64,000 nt of DNA from Diphasiastrum complanatum (lineage: Eukaryota > Streptophyta > Lycopodiopsida > Lycopodiales > Lycopodiaceae). The notes beneath the pieces were generated by a model. It saw only the letters and a program-made list of their open reading frames with translations. It searched no databases and was not told the DNA's origin. A program made the position numbers and the translations under genes. How positions within the stretch are numbered: position 1 is the stretch's first letter; the number at the start of each line of letters is the position of its first letter. Location of the stretch: NCBI GenBank assembly GCA_029204225.1, contig CM055104.1, positions 50,575,935 through 50,639,934 of the forward strand, given 5' to 3'. Positions 1 through 10,845 of the stretch are shown piece by piece.

Positions 1-540
1 ATAAAATTGTGGGGTTGTACTGATACAAATTAATGTCTGACAGTAAATTTCTTAACCAAAATGTTTCTTTAATAGATTGAGAAGTAGCAATGTATTTTGT
101 TTCAGTAGAAGAAAGAGTGATAGAGGTTTGCTTACGATTGTTCCATGAGATAGGACCATCGTTGAAGAAGAATGTAAATCCATATGTGGACTTACGATTG
201 TCTACATCTCCTCCCCAACTTGCATCAGAATATCCACTGAGTTGATGAAGATTGTTGTTGCTGACATCTCCATAGCAGATGCATTGGTCCATGGTAGCTC
301 GAATGTACCTCATGATTCTTATGAGAGCCTTCCAATGGGTAATGCCAGGAATAGCCATATATTGGCTGAGTGAGCTTATTGCAAAAGAGATTATAGACCA
401 TTGCGGACATGAGAGATCCAAGTATCGATCGATAAAGAAACTCTCTCATCTGCTCCTCTTCCTACTTGGTCTAGCCTACATTGGTCCTTTGACAAATGCA
501 GGTCTGGATCCATTGGTGAGTGAGCTAACTTACAATTCCT
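1..540 (-). pseudogene. Ty1/copia RT C-terminus and RNase H fragment
   Basis: On the minus strand this reads as the end of a copia polyprotein. From high to low coordinates one sees LSKDQC (end of RT), a GSLM-AMV segment, SSLSQYMAIPG, HWKALIRIMRY, then the RNase H core with GYSDASWGGD, RKSTYGF, GPISWNNRKQ and LSSTETKYIA. The order matches the RNase H region of Ty1/copia elements. At least two frame changes are needed to read it through (near 400 and 460), so it is dead. It is cut by the window edge at its 3' side and abuts the family A ORF3 at about 540. No LTR is visible for it in the window. Confidence 0.85.
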
Positions 541-1915
541 TAGATTGTATTTGTTAATAACATTGTGAAGATACCTTTGTTGAGTAATGTAGATAAGTTG
601 TCTCGCTCTGTCTCTGTGGATCTGAATGCCCAGACAGAAGCTTCATCTTTCTCGACAAGAGCCTTCACATCTTCGAGCGGTTGTAAGAACTTGACTCGAA
701 AATTGTCGAGTGTCTGGCCTTGGAGCTGGTTCAGCTTCGTGAGATCGATAGTGATTGACCCTGCAGTGGTGCTCAGGGACAAAGCAACTTCTGTCTTTAA
801 TCTTGTCATTCGCTCCTCCTGTAGATGTTTCTGGAGCGCGGCATTATGTTGATTTGCAGCCAAAAGTTGCCGCTTCAAAGAATTATTTTGAGTCTGAAAA
901 TTGTCAGACTTGGCCTGAATCGCCTTATTGGTCTGCTTCAAAGAATCAGCTTCTTTTATTAAATTTTGAAGCTGTGTTTTGAGAGAACGATGTTGTTCAA
1001 TTAGCTTCGTGTTGTCTGATTCAAGCGAATCGATCTTCTCGAAGGACTCCTTAAGAGAGTCGAGTGATTTCCTCTTTGAGGTGATAAGCTGCATTGTGAG
1101 TTGACGGTGGTACTTGTCGAACTCATATACTTCAGCCACAAGATTCTTGGCTTTCTCTGTCATGGATCGAAACCACTGGGGCTGGTCATCTGGTTCTTCG
1201 TCATCTGCCACATGTGCGCCAGTGTCGCTTTCAGCAGCTATGCGTCCCTTGTCTGATGTATCGGACAGGGTTGCGTCATCCTTAGAGGTGGATGCGCTTG
1301 GCTGCTTCTGAGATGTGGAAGCAGATGCTGGCTTTGAAGAATCCATAGCAGCAGTAGCTCCATCGGTTTCCATTGCCACAGCTTCACTCTCCATAGCAGT
1401 GGTGGCTGCTACTTCGACTGCTGGTGCAGCATCAAGTGGAACCGGAATAGGTACATAAAGGATGCTGGAAAGATCTATTGGCTTGGGAACCAACAATCTT
1501 CCTGTCAGGATGCCTTTCTCTTGATCGTTCAATATGTCAAAATGAGCGCAGAGTCGAGATACATGCGCTAACTCCAGAAAACTTTTGGTGCTTAATCCAG
1601 CGCAAAAAGGCTTTCTATGTGATAACACTGAAGCACACTGGATTACCCGCAAGAGCATCTAATATATACCCAAAATTTTGAATTGAAATGGTGGCATCCG
1701 CATCCGTCAAAAAGATTGCTTGGTTTGCATATTTACGAAACAACTTGAATGTTGTATCTCGGATCGTGGAGATTTTGTACCCCTTCGTGGGTACGAAACA
1801 GTTGCTTAAGAAGTGCGCAACTTTATCCACCGAATCTTTGTTAGTTGAAAGCAACTTCCCATCCAGAGATAATCCGCTTTGCCAGATCGATCTTTAATGA
1901 AGGAAGACCGTTTGT
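540..1915 (-). pseudogene. Family A ORF3: accessory ORF of unknown function (N-terminal and coiled-coil part)
   Basis: Two overlapping frames (1854-1615 and 1658-540) together give the N-terminal part of ORF3. The first carries GYKISTIRD, then DADATIS, NFGYILDALAGN; a frameshift near 1640 leads to AHVSRLCAHFDIL, EKGILTGRLL and PKPIDLSS. Next comes a Ala/Ser/Thr-rich linker (roughly residues 80-170 of the 372-residue frame), then a long heptad-rich coiled coil with LKRQLLAANQHNAALQK and LQEERMTRLK. The same order is found in A' (13861-14689), and a diverged form in family B (32651-33420 and 51290-52040). No membrane segment or signal peptide is evident. The C-terminal domain seen in A' and B is absent because copia sequence replaces it at 540. 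Function unknown; it sits where Athila elements carry an extra 3' ORF. Confidence 0.7.
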
Positions 1916-2465
1916 AAAAAGAAAAAAATAAATTAAGGAAGAACAATATTTGTGAGCGTACACACATGTGAATAATGATGATCACGTGGCCATCATCTTT
2001 AATGGAGGAATACAAAAAGTAGGTCGAGAGATTCTCAAAAGCTTCTCAAAAATATGCCAGAAAGATTCTAGAAAGTTTCGCAAAACTTTCTCAAAGGATC
2101 TTGAAAAAAAATGTTACAGAAACTCACGAAAATTTCTCGAAAATTTTAGCAACATACTAGAAAATTTCTCAAAAAACTAGAGATAATGCTAGAAAAATTC
2201 TCGAAAATGATTTACGAAAATTTGATTAACAATTTTAGTGTCGCGAAAAAAAAATCTCGAAAAGTTCTCGAAAATACTTTTAAAATGATATGAAAAGATT
2301 GAGAGAAGTCAAGAACAATTCTCGAAAAATTTTCAAAAATTTCTATAAAGAAAGAAAATAAAAGAAATGTTGCGAAAAAAAATTTAGACAAGATAAAAGA
2401 AAATTTGCGATTATTTTCAGAAAAATACTAGAAAATAATAAGAATTAAAAAAATAATAATTCTGG
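1916..2465. repeat. AT-rich spacer with short TCTCGAAAA-type repeats
   Basis: No gene is visible between the family A integrase and ORF3. The stretch is strongly AT-rich and made of irregular short repeats around the words TCTCGAAAA, TCTAGAAA and TTCTCAAAA, most regular at 2040-2300. In family B minus (52040-53320) the position between pol and ORF3 is also filled with repeats, of another sequence. Confidence 0.6.
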
Positions 2466-3483
2466 TCAAAGGTAGTATTTCTTCACTCTGGACCCGTTAA
2501 TACGTGTCGGTAATAGTTCACCTTCAAGTGATTGAAGTTGCACAGAACCATTGTCGAACACCTCTATGACTTTATACGGTCCAAGCCATCGCATATGGAA
2601 TTTTCCAGGGAACTTTTGATGGCGGCTGTCATATATCAGCGCATAATCATCAGCTTTAAGATCACATTTTTTTATATGACTATCATATTTCTTCTTTCTT
2701 TGTCTCTGGATTTCCTCCGTTAGTTTTTGTGAAGTCTCTCGAGCTTCAGCTAGTTCTTCAATATTAGTCAACCTTTCGTTTATTAATCCTGCATCTGTTC
2801 GTTGAGCTTGAATACGAAAGGTTTTCACCTCGAATTTAATTGGCAAGATAGGATGCATACCATATGTAAGGAAATATAGTGTCTGTTTCGTCGTGATTTT
2901 CTCTGTGTTGCGATAAGCCCAAAGAACTGATGGTAGTTTCTGATCCCAATCCATTGCATGTGCAATAGTAATTTTAGTCAAGATCTTACATAAGATTCCA
3001 TTAGCTCTTTCTGTCAACCAGTTTGCTTTTGGACTATACGGTGTAGTTTTTATATATTTGATCAGGAAATAGGTTGTCAGCAACTGTATCATATCATTTA
3101 GAAAATGTGTTCCTCGGTCACTTACTAGTTCGAGTGGACAACCATATCTTGTGATTATACTTTTGAATAAGAACATCGTGACAGTTTTCGCATCGTTTCG
3201 TTTTGTCGCCTCTGCTTCAATGTTCTTGGTAGCATATTCCGTGGCAACTAGAATATAACGACATTTTGTATGTCGGGTAACAGGTTTGATTGGACCGACA
3301 AAGTCAATCTCCCACTTCTCGAATGGTGCAAGAGGCAAGATTGTTGTCAACGGCCAATTCATTGCTTTTGTAGGCTTACCAGATCTCTGGCATGGATCAC
3401 ATGAACGAATAAAATTTGATACATCCTTGAATATTATTGGCCACCAATACTTGGCAGTCAATATCTTATTAACTGTATTTTTC
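2466..3483 (-). CDS. Ty3/gypsy integrase of family A (331-codon open frame)
   Basis: The frame runs open from 3461 to 2466. It starts within the zinc-binding N-domain: YWWPIIFKDV followed by CDPCQRSGKP supplies the second half of the HHCC finger (the two His are lost at the inversion breakpoint near 3484). The catalytic core shows D in EIDFVGPI, D in LVSDRGTHF and E in WLTERANG, the expected D,D-E triad. The C-terminal part has KKYDSHIKK and the GPYKVIEVFDNGSVQL motif of the Ty3/gypsy GPY/F module. There is no chromodomain, in keeping with an Athila/Tat-type element. The core is unbroken, but the N-terminus is missing, so it is unlikely to make a working integrase. Confidence 0.88.
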
Positions 3484-3484
3484 T

Positions 3485-5262
3485 AGTGCTGTTATCGATA
3501 AAGCAACCTCGAAATCAAAGATAAAAGATATGACATCGTGAGTGATATTGGATCCCTTCATCCGAACATTACTTTTGAACAGCTGTTGGCAGATAACACT
3601 TGTTATGGAAAGCAACTGAAAGGTCTTTTTGTGCCCAAAAAGAAGAAAAAAAATTTCTTTGCCAGATGCTGGTGTTTTGTCCATCGATTTAGGTGATCTT
3701 GGTGCACCTGAGATTGATATTACCATTGCGGGATGGCTGATCAAAAAAGTGCCAATTGACTTTGGTTCCGGTGTAAATATAATAATAGAAGACACAGCTC
3801 ATGCTCTGGGGCTGACTGACATTCACAACAAAACATCAAGTTAGCTGATTCGACACGACGAAAACCTGTTGGAGAACTGAAAGATGTCACTGTCTATATT
3901 CAAGCCAAGCCATTCACAATGAATTTCATTGTTATCAAACCACTCGGTTTGTCATCCTATTCTGTGCTGACTGGACGACCTTGACTTTATCAATCAAACG
4001 CAAGTTTACATTGGAAATCCAGAGAGCTGAGATTTTAGACTGGTGAGAGCAATAACCGAGGTAAGCCAGTAGAATAAATCATAACTTGGAGTCGTGACAA
4101 TTATGAAGGTGAAACTCCTTTGTCCGACACCAGCTTTACATCAGAAGAATCTTCGTATGCCTTGAATATTTTTTTCAATGGATCTGATATTGAAGTGCAG
4201 TACTTTGAATGTTATGAGAATGCTGATGACGAAGAATTCTTCGATGTCTGCAACGTTGAAGCGGATGTTTTGTATGAAGAAATTAATATTGCAGACACGA
4301 ACTCGAAAGAGTCTAACGATTCGAGTGATGAATCTAAACACGAATTTGGTAACAAGAACCAGGTTGACGACAAGAAAACATCTGTGGAGTCAACCATGCG
4401 TGGAATTCATGGCCATACCAAGGCCAGTATGACAAAAGGTATCATTTTACTAGATTCTATAGAACTGATTGAACTTGCACCTGGCAGATTTGTGCATGTT
4501 TCGAAGTCACTTGGAGAATCGGAGTTAGGGGAATTCACTGAACTATTGAAGGAGTATCAAGATGTTTTTGCCTGGTCGCTCGACGATTTGAAGAGTATAC
4601 CTGCAAAATTTGGAGAGCACTGAATTGATCTTAAGGAAGATGTTGTACCTATTCGACAGAGACAGTATCGTCTCAATCCTAAGTACTCTCTCATGGTTAA
4701 GGACGAACTTAACAAGCACCTTAAGGCAGGTATAATCTATCTCGTCTTACGTAGTGAATGGGTTTCACCCATTGTTGTCATCCCAAAGAAGAAGACTGGC
4801 AAAATATGAATATGCCAGGATTTCCGCAAACTCAATGCTGCCACAAGGAAGGACCATCATCCTCTGCCTTTCACTGATTCCATCCTAGATCAGCTTGCTG
4901 GTCAAGAGCGTTACAGTTTTTGTGACGGCTTTTCTGGATATAATCAGGTTGGAGTGCGAAAGGAGGATCGTTCAAAGACCACATTCACTACAAATTGGGG
5001 CACTTATGCCTACAACAAAATGCCCTTTGGTCTTTGTAACGCTCCAACGACTTTTCAGCGAATTATGATGTTAATCTTTGCTGCCTTCTTGAGAACTTTT
5101 TTCGAAATATTTATTGATGATTTCTGTGTATATAGTGATATGAAGACACATCTGCAGAAGCTGAAATTAACATTGCAACGGTGTCGAGATACTTGTTTAT
5201 CTCTTCATCCAGAGAAATTTTTTTTTGGTATGAAAGAAGGAATATTTCTCGAACACAGAATA
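3485..5262 (+). pseudogene. Inverted protease - reverse transcriptase block of family A
   Basis: This block is in plus orientation although gag and integrase on both sides are minus. It begins in the pre-protease region (ITFEQLLADNTCYGKQLK), then the retropepsin-like domain with VPIDFGSGVNI near 3750-3780. A linker with EGETPLSDTSFTSEESS and a very acidic stretch follows (4120-4420), then VFAWSLDDLKSIP. RT runs from about 4640: EWVSPIVVIPKKK, CQDFRKLNAA, DGFSGYNQV, MPFGLCNAPTTFQR and the catalytic FIDDFCVYS. It stops after GMKEGIFLEHRI at 5262, before RNase H. Stops at 3843, 4621 and 4807 and a frame change show decay. The homologous block in family B (29630-32050) has the same order in the element's sense direction. 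Confidence 0.85.
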
Positions 5263-6592
5263 TTCTCTGCCCAACAGCATCAGTCGCAACTTTCGCTTTC
5301 GTGTCTACAACAGTTGGTATTGCTACATACTGATATTTGGGTCGCGGCTTCTGTGGCTGAGGGCAATCAGGATACTTGTGGCTAGGCTCTCTGCAATTCG
5401 AACATAATGGTACATAACCAATTGGCTTTTGCGGTTGAGGACAGTCAGGAGAAAAATGTCCCGGCTCTCCACAGTTGTAGCAGTTGCCCGAAACTGGTTT
5501 AGTCACGGTTTGATACTTCGCTGGTCCAACAAATTCAGGAGGATTATGTCTTCTTGGTGCGAACTTGGGTTTGTCCTGCTAGGCTGATGCTGCAGTACCT
5601 TGTACATAGTTAGTAGTCGCATCATTTTGAAAAATAAAAAGTACCTCTTGGGCAAGATCTTCAATGTATTTGACATTTACAGTAGTGCAGTCTTCCTTAG
5701 TGTGTCCAGAAGTTCCACATTTCGTACACCACATTCCTGAGTTAGAAGAAGATGCTTTTGGTCTTTTATCTGCAACTTCAGAGATCTGCACTTTCAAGTC
5801 ATTAAACTTTTTATTAAGGTCAGCCATATTACTCTTCCAAAGCTTTTCAACTTTAGAAGTTGACGACTTATCCTCGACAACTTTTGTGTCGTCCTTTCGT
5901 TTAATTCGTCGTTTATTCTTTCTCTCTCCTTTGTCAACTTTTGATTCTGATGAATCGCTACTTTCAGATTCCGAGCTTGAAGAACTGGTACATGAATCAG
6001 AATCTAAATCTTCATCATTGTCACTAGAATCAGTCTTCGACTTTCAAGATTTCTTCGTCGATCGTTGCTTTCGTGTTAGTTTTCAGGTCTCAAAATTTTT
6101 GGCACTAGCTATTGTTGTTGCTAAGGAGGTCATGTCCCCTTGTCTGCAATACCAATCAATCTTTGGTGGTAAACCAGCCAAAACCCATTCGATCTGCATA
6201 TCTACGGGATATACACCGGTTAGTTTTCCTATGAGATTTTTAACCTTTCATGTATATTTGCGAAGAGATTCTTTACTCTTTTTTTGAACATTGTTCAGAC
6301 ATCCAAGAATTCTAGATTTGTAACCAATCTCTCTGAACTGGTTCAGAAACGCATCTTTCAGCAAGTACCAAGTTCCTACACGGCCTGGTTCAACTTGTCT
6401 GTACATGCGCATCTGCTTTCTTAGCAGACCAGGGAAAATTTGTAGTTTGTCTACGTCAGTTCCCTCGTTATTCGCAATAGTGATTGACTCGAATTGTGAG
6501 ACATAGCTATCTGCATCATCGAAAGAGGTCCCCTTAAAATCATTGTATTTAATTTTGGAGATAGAAGTGAAACGTGCAGCAGGACCCTCCAT
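5263..6592 (-). pseudogene. Family A gag with three CCHC zinc knuckles
   Basis: Starts at ATG 6592 (MEGPAARFTS) shortly after the PBS. The capsid part has DADSYVSQFESITIAN, LLRKQMRMY and LKDAFLNQFREIGY, matching the family B gag (28000-28330). It continues in other frames through KNLIGKL, a Ser/Asp/Glu-rich charged region (6050-5850) and three zinc knuckles: CTKCGTSGHTKEDC near 5720, CYNCGEPGHFSPDC near 5475 and CSNCREPSHKYPDC near 5400. All three keep CX2CX4HX4C. Frameshifts near 6280 and 6045 and stops break the reading. The end joins the inverted RT at about 5262. Confidence 0.85.
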
Positions 6593-6780
6593 ATTGAAGC
6601 TAATTAGGAGTTCAAGTAACTAAGCAGTGATTTCGTCTAGATTTCTTCGACTAGTATTCTCACTTTGTCTTTTTAAAAATTCCTCTCTAAGCTTACAATA
6701 TCGTTCTAATCTAGATTCTCTATCTGACATACATTAGAGATGGAAATGGATTTGTCAGATAAATATAACTTTCCTAAACT

Positions 6781-6798
6781 ATCCTGGCAACAGCGCCA
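6781..6798 (-). other. Primer binding site, tRNA-Asp type (family A)
   Basis: On the minus strand the 18 bases TGGCGCTGTTGCCAGGAT lie 12 bases downstream of the end of the 5' LTR. This is two or three changes from the PBS complementary to the 3' end of plant tRNA-Asp, the primer reported for Athila elements. Family B has a closer match at 27653-27670. Confidence 0.75.
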
Positions 6799-6810
6799 AA
6801 AATTGGTATA

Positions 6811-8071
6811 TGTCGTACTATACCAACAAGGTTAATATAGATTTTATAGTAAATAATGTTGTTCCCACAGAGGACAACATTAGAAAATTATATTTTTTGT
6901 ACAATTATGGCAAGTGGTTTCGAGTGTTATTCTGGTTGTCGACAGACATTAAAAAGTGACTAGTATTACCTATATTTGGGATGGATAGTGTTAATAAATT
7001 TAGAATAACAATCTGACCTCTATCGAATTGGATGAAGCGCGTTCTACAGATGAGATGTTATTAGAGTAGTACAGCAGTACTACACTCTGGCTGATTAAGG
7101 TGTCAATAAAGAATCGAGAGTTTTTTGATGTATTCGCAACTGTGCAAACAATTAATTAATTGCATTCGCGAACTATTCATTTCTAGACAGAAGTCCTCAA
7201 CAACTAAAGTCCAACTTAATGGTTAAAGAACACGAAGAGTTTTAGAATACGTTAGCAACTTATGTCAATGCCAATAAGGAAGACAGATCAGAGACTTAAA
7301 TCTTCAGACAGGGACTGTCATCTCATATGTATCCATACAACTTTATTCAATGATCATGCTAGACTGTACCAAAGATAGTCGTTATTCAAGTGCCGAAAAA
7401 AAAATATTCACGATAGACGAATAAGATGGTTTAAAGACAGTTCTTTAGAGCATGCTTTACGGAAACACAGCAAACGACTGTAATGCACTAGAGCGTCTGT
7501 TTGATCAGAGAGAAATTCATGAAATGCGTTAGAGATTGTTAGCAGACTCCAGATCACTCACACTCAGCAATGCGGAGAACATAGATAGGAGAGAATAACT
7601 CACAGAACTCTATTCACTTCTTCAATCTCTTACATAAGCATAAACTCTTCTCTCTCGATGATCGATACTGAAGTGTGAAATCAATATATGTTCTACGGGG
7701 CGAACAAACACATCTCTAAAACAACAGGTGCGTTGCACCCGCGAAAGGGTCTGGTCAACAATTAGACTGAAAATACGTTCACCTATACCATAGGAGGTAT
7801 ACTTAACTATGAGTTAAAGTTACTCTAGTTTATCATGTCTTTTCGTATCTAGTCGATTCATATGGATAACCTAGTAAAGGTTGTCCAAGACAATGTCTTT
7901 TCCTTTAAAAGGTCTTCTCCTTAATTACAAGGCAAGTACTTAGGAGATATATTCCCAAAAAATGACTTAGGCCTCTTCATCATTTATACTTATCCAGCTC
8001 ATATCTTCATTTTTGAGTATATCATGCCATATTTATGTTGATATTCAATATTTAACATTTTCGTGGCATCA
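6811..8071 (-). repeat. Family A 5' LTR
   Basis: Minus-strand LTR of 1261 bp, beginning TGATGCCACGAAAATG at 8071 and ending in TACGACA at 6811 (TG...CA). The limits come from comparing it with the A' 3' LTR at 16899-18143, which begins and ends with the same words; outside them the two sequences diverge. A TATAAAT box lies about 85 bases from the 5' end (near 7985), so this end likely held the U3 promoter. The LTR inserted into the sequence at 8072 onward. Confidence 0.88.
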
Positions 8072-8812
8072 CACCATCGGAGCTGTAAGATGCTCTTTTA
8101 TGAGCTCCGCCTTCCTCCACTCTGGTTGAGGATGCAAAAGTAAGAGGATATCAGTCGGTTTCTTCCTAAGGAGCTCGTGAAGCTTTCCAAGTAGCTTGTA
8201 GTTGCCTTGTGTCTTGACATCCCGATATTGTTTGACAAAGGCTCCGGCTGCTCCGGACCTCTTTGCCAATTGGAAACACTTTCTAGTACCAATTCTTGTG
8301 TATCGCCACAGAATCAGGAAGGTTGTCCACGATGCGAGGAGGAATGGTGAAGGTGGATGGAAGATCAGATTTAGGATGTGAAGAAACGATGGGGGAGTAG
8401 TGAGGAGGCGGTGGGAGGTGATATGGCACGAGGTGGTGACGTGCCACAAGGCGAAGTTGCGAGTTTAAGCGCGGGCATGTTAGGATCGATTGAAAATGTC
8501 GCAGTGGCTTCAGCCTGAGCGGCGTATTGGACATCCTAGTCGAAGGTGCGGTCTCCGCTAGTTTGGAGGTCAAAATGAGAGGATGTTAGCTGGAGTTGCT
8601 GGTAGTCAATAGTGGAGGTGGATTCAATGAAGGAGAAATCAGAAATGGAGCAAGGAAGGTGGATGGATGGATCTTGGACAATGGCATTATAATGTACCAA
8701 GTCCGCATTATAGCAGATGATGAGGGTGGTGGGGTGGTATTGATGGCAATCATAATAGAGAGTCAGAAGCTTGTTATAGGCGAGACAGAGGGCTTCAAGA
8801 AGAGAGAAGTTA
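8072..8812 (-). pseudogene. Possible coding remnant of unknown identity between two LTRs
   Basis: Unique-looking sequence enclosed by the family A LTR (ends 8071) and the C1 LTR (starts 8813). On the minus strand one frame is open from 8812 to about 8370 apart from one TAG near 8540, with EALCLAYNKLLTLYYDC, IVQDPSIHLPCSISDF and FIESTSTIDYQ. Another frame (8449-8069) contains KQYRDVKTQGNYKLLGKL and PTDILLLLHPQPEWRKAEL and runs into the LTR, whose first three bases give its stop. The composition is protein-like, but I do not recognise a family. It may be a truncated host exon or an unassigned retroelement piece. Confidence 0.3.
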
Positions 8813-9282
8813 TGTCCATGTCCTGTACAAGGGAATGGGAATAATTTCTACTATGGATAGCTGGTCACTCCAATTGTATGTGAATATTAGTTATGCTACG
8901 TCATTCCGGACGTGGTCGTATCAAATAATTAATAATCATATAAGGGCCCAGACCTATAATTGGACATAGGAGCACATCCATACTGAAGACTGCTTTAATG
9001 CAAGAATAGATAGTTGCATGCAGAATGTTTTGAAATGTTTCGGAATGTGACAGTGCCTGTGAATCTGTTAAATCGATTTTCCTAATCGATTTTCATAGTT
9101 GGTCCGTTTCGGTCGGATTTCGAGAATTCTAGGGTTTTGTAAATTTTTAGACTTGGTCCTAAACGGTGTTGTTGTTTAATCAATCTAATATTGATTTTGT
9201 GAAATTTTTGGCTTAATTGAGTGAAAGACCTTGCTGAGTAATATCGGCCAGTTATGAAGGTTTTGAACGTTTCACTTATTAG
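8813..9282 (+). repeat. C1 5' LTR and leader
   Basis: Starts with TGTCCATGTCCTGTACAAGG; the first ~100 bases repeat at 13758-13860 with about 85 per cent identity by eye. The right limit cannot be set because the 3' LTR is truncated, and I found no clear tRNA-iMet primer site before gag. No ORF is present. Confidence 0.6.
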
Positions 9283-10200
9283 TTGATGATTGGATATCGA
9301 CTAATTAAGCTAATTTTGTATGTCAGGAAATCAATATGGCAGATGATAATGCAAATGCAGCTCTTGATGGTCAGTTGCCAGTCGTTAAGCCAAGCGTTTA
9401 ATGAGATAAACAACAGGAATACTTTACGGGATCAACAAATGGAAGTACTATTGAATCAAGTGAAAACTTTATCTGTTTCAAATTTGGGCATTCAGCTTGG
9501 ACCTTTTTTGGGAGAGAAGAAAGAGAAAAAACCTTAAGTTGTGGATGACTGGTTAACCAAGTGGATCGGTTATTTTAATCTACATGGAATTCCTGAAGAA
9601 AAAAAGATTGAGAGTATTATTATGTTTTTCCGTGCGAAAGCTTCGTCGTGGTGACGTGATCTGCAACCAAAGCCTATCACATGGGACGAGTTTATGGAGG
9701 TGTTCAGAAAGTCGTTTGTGGTTGTGGATGACTCAAATTTCTACCAAAAATTTGTGAACTGCAAAATGGGTACTTGGAGTTTGGACTCATACCTGCAAGA
9801 TTTTATGGATTTATGGAATAAAGTTCTCTTATTCGGTGCAAAACTGGCACTGTGGCAGTTGTCTGCTTGCAGATTATATGAATGAGTGTGAGCGTAATGT
9901 GCTTCAAACTTTCGATAACATCGTACGAGTCGCAAAAGCATATGATTCCACAGTGGTGGCATCTAGGAAGCAATTACAGGCTAATCCATTTGGATCATCC
10001 GGACCCAGCCAGAAGAAAGAGAAAAAAAGAGTTCGTGGTAACAAAAAATCTAAGTATTTTGATGAACTAGATCAAGTTGCATATGAGTTTAGACAAAAGA
10101 AACGTTTGTCCTAAAAAAAAACAAGAAGGACCAATGTGTGTTTCCATTATAGTCAACCTGGACATGTTATGAAATTTTGCCCTGAGCGAAAGAAAGGTGC
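9283..10200 (+). pseudogene. C1 gag with damaged zinc knuckle
   Basis: Retrotransposon gag of chromovirus type. Visible blocks: VVDDWLTKWIGYFNLHGIP, ESIIMFFRAKASSW (followed by a TGA), ITWDEFMEVFRKSFV and YLQDFMDLWNKVLLFG, then basic linkers and a single CCHC finger at 10136-10180. The finger reads CFHYSQPGHVMKFC: the second Cys of CX2CX4HX4C is Tyr (TAT for TGT), which should abolish zinc binding. A possible start is ATG 9336 in a frame that is soon lost. Several frame changes are needed. Confidence 0.82.
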
Positions 10201-10845
10201 AGCTCAAGTGATTGAGATGCCAGGTAAAGAAAATCTTAAGCTGGAAATTAATAAAGTTAATTGTGAGTGTGATTGTTCTTTTAGTACTACTTCATTCTTG
10301 CCAAATGATTTATTTCATTTGAAAGGCATTGTGAATGGACATGAAATTAGTATTTTAGTGGACAATGGATCTACTCATAATTTCATTAACTTTGTTCTTG
10401 TGCAGAAACTCGGCCTCAAAACGAAAGCCTGTAATCATAGATATCGAGTATATCTAGCTTCAGGTGCGGAGTTGGTGACATGGGATGTTAAAGTTCCAAA
10501 GCTCCCAGTTTTGATCCAAGATTATAGAGAGTTAATGATTTCCATGTTATAGATTTAGCACATATGGACATAATTCTAGAATACAAGTGGTTATTTAATA
10601 ACCATCTTGAGATAGATTTTGAGAAGCATGTTCTCTCTTTTCAGGAGGGTAAAGAAATAGTTACACTGTTTGGAGACAATTTTGTACATTCATCTGGGAT
10701 GAGTTCATTTGCTAATGTAATGGAAATTTTTTATTCACAATATGAAGCTTATTCTTTATTTTCCAAGCCAATTTTGGATTTATCTGAAATGCATCTAAGT
10801 AGTTGTGGATTGTCAAAGATTCTTAACTCGGTAGACTTAGATTAA
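10201..10845 (+). pseudogene. C1 retropepsin-like protease region
   Basis: The frame after the zinc knuckle reads DLFHLKGIVNGHEISILV then DNGSTHNFIN, where the usual D-T/S-G catalytic triplet is DNG. It continues through VLVQKLGLK and LASGAEL to a stop at 10550, then MDIILEYKWLFNNHLEIDF in the next segment, the conserved end of the chromovirus protease. The catalytic Asp is kept, but the Thr/Ser to Asn change and the internal stop suggest loss of function. Confidence 0.78.

Larger units (their letters stand above)
540..8071 (-). mobile_element. Athila-like Ty3/gypsy element, family A (partial)
   Basis: A minus-strand LTR retrotransposon: 5' LTR 6811-8071, PBS 6781-6798, gag 6592-5263, integrase 3483-2466, a spacer, then ORF3 1915-540. 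Protease and RT lie between gag and integrase as expected, but are inverted (3485-5262 on the plus strand). RNase H and the 3' LTR are missing; the 3' side is cut by copia sequence at about 540. The PBS is of the type complementary to tRNA-Asp, which is known for the Athila branch of plant Ty3/gypsy. A sister copy (A', plus strand) lies at 13861-18143, so the two form a large inverted pair. Confidence 0.85.

Noticed and set aside
540-1658. ORF3 as a host coiled-coil protein gene
   Set aside because: It sits between integrase and the 3' LTR in four copies, so it belongs to the retroelements.
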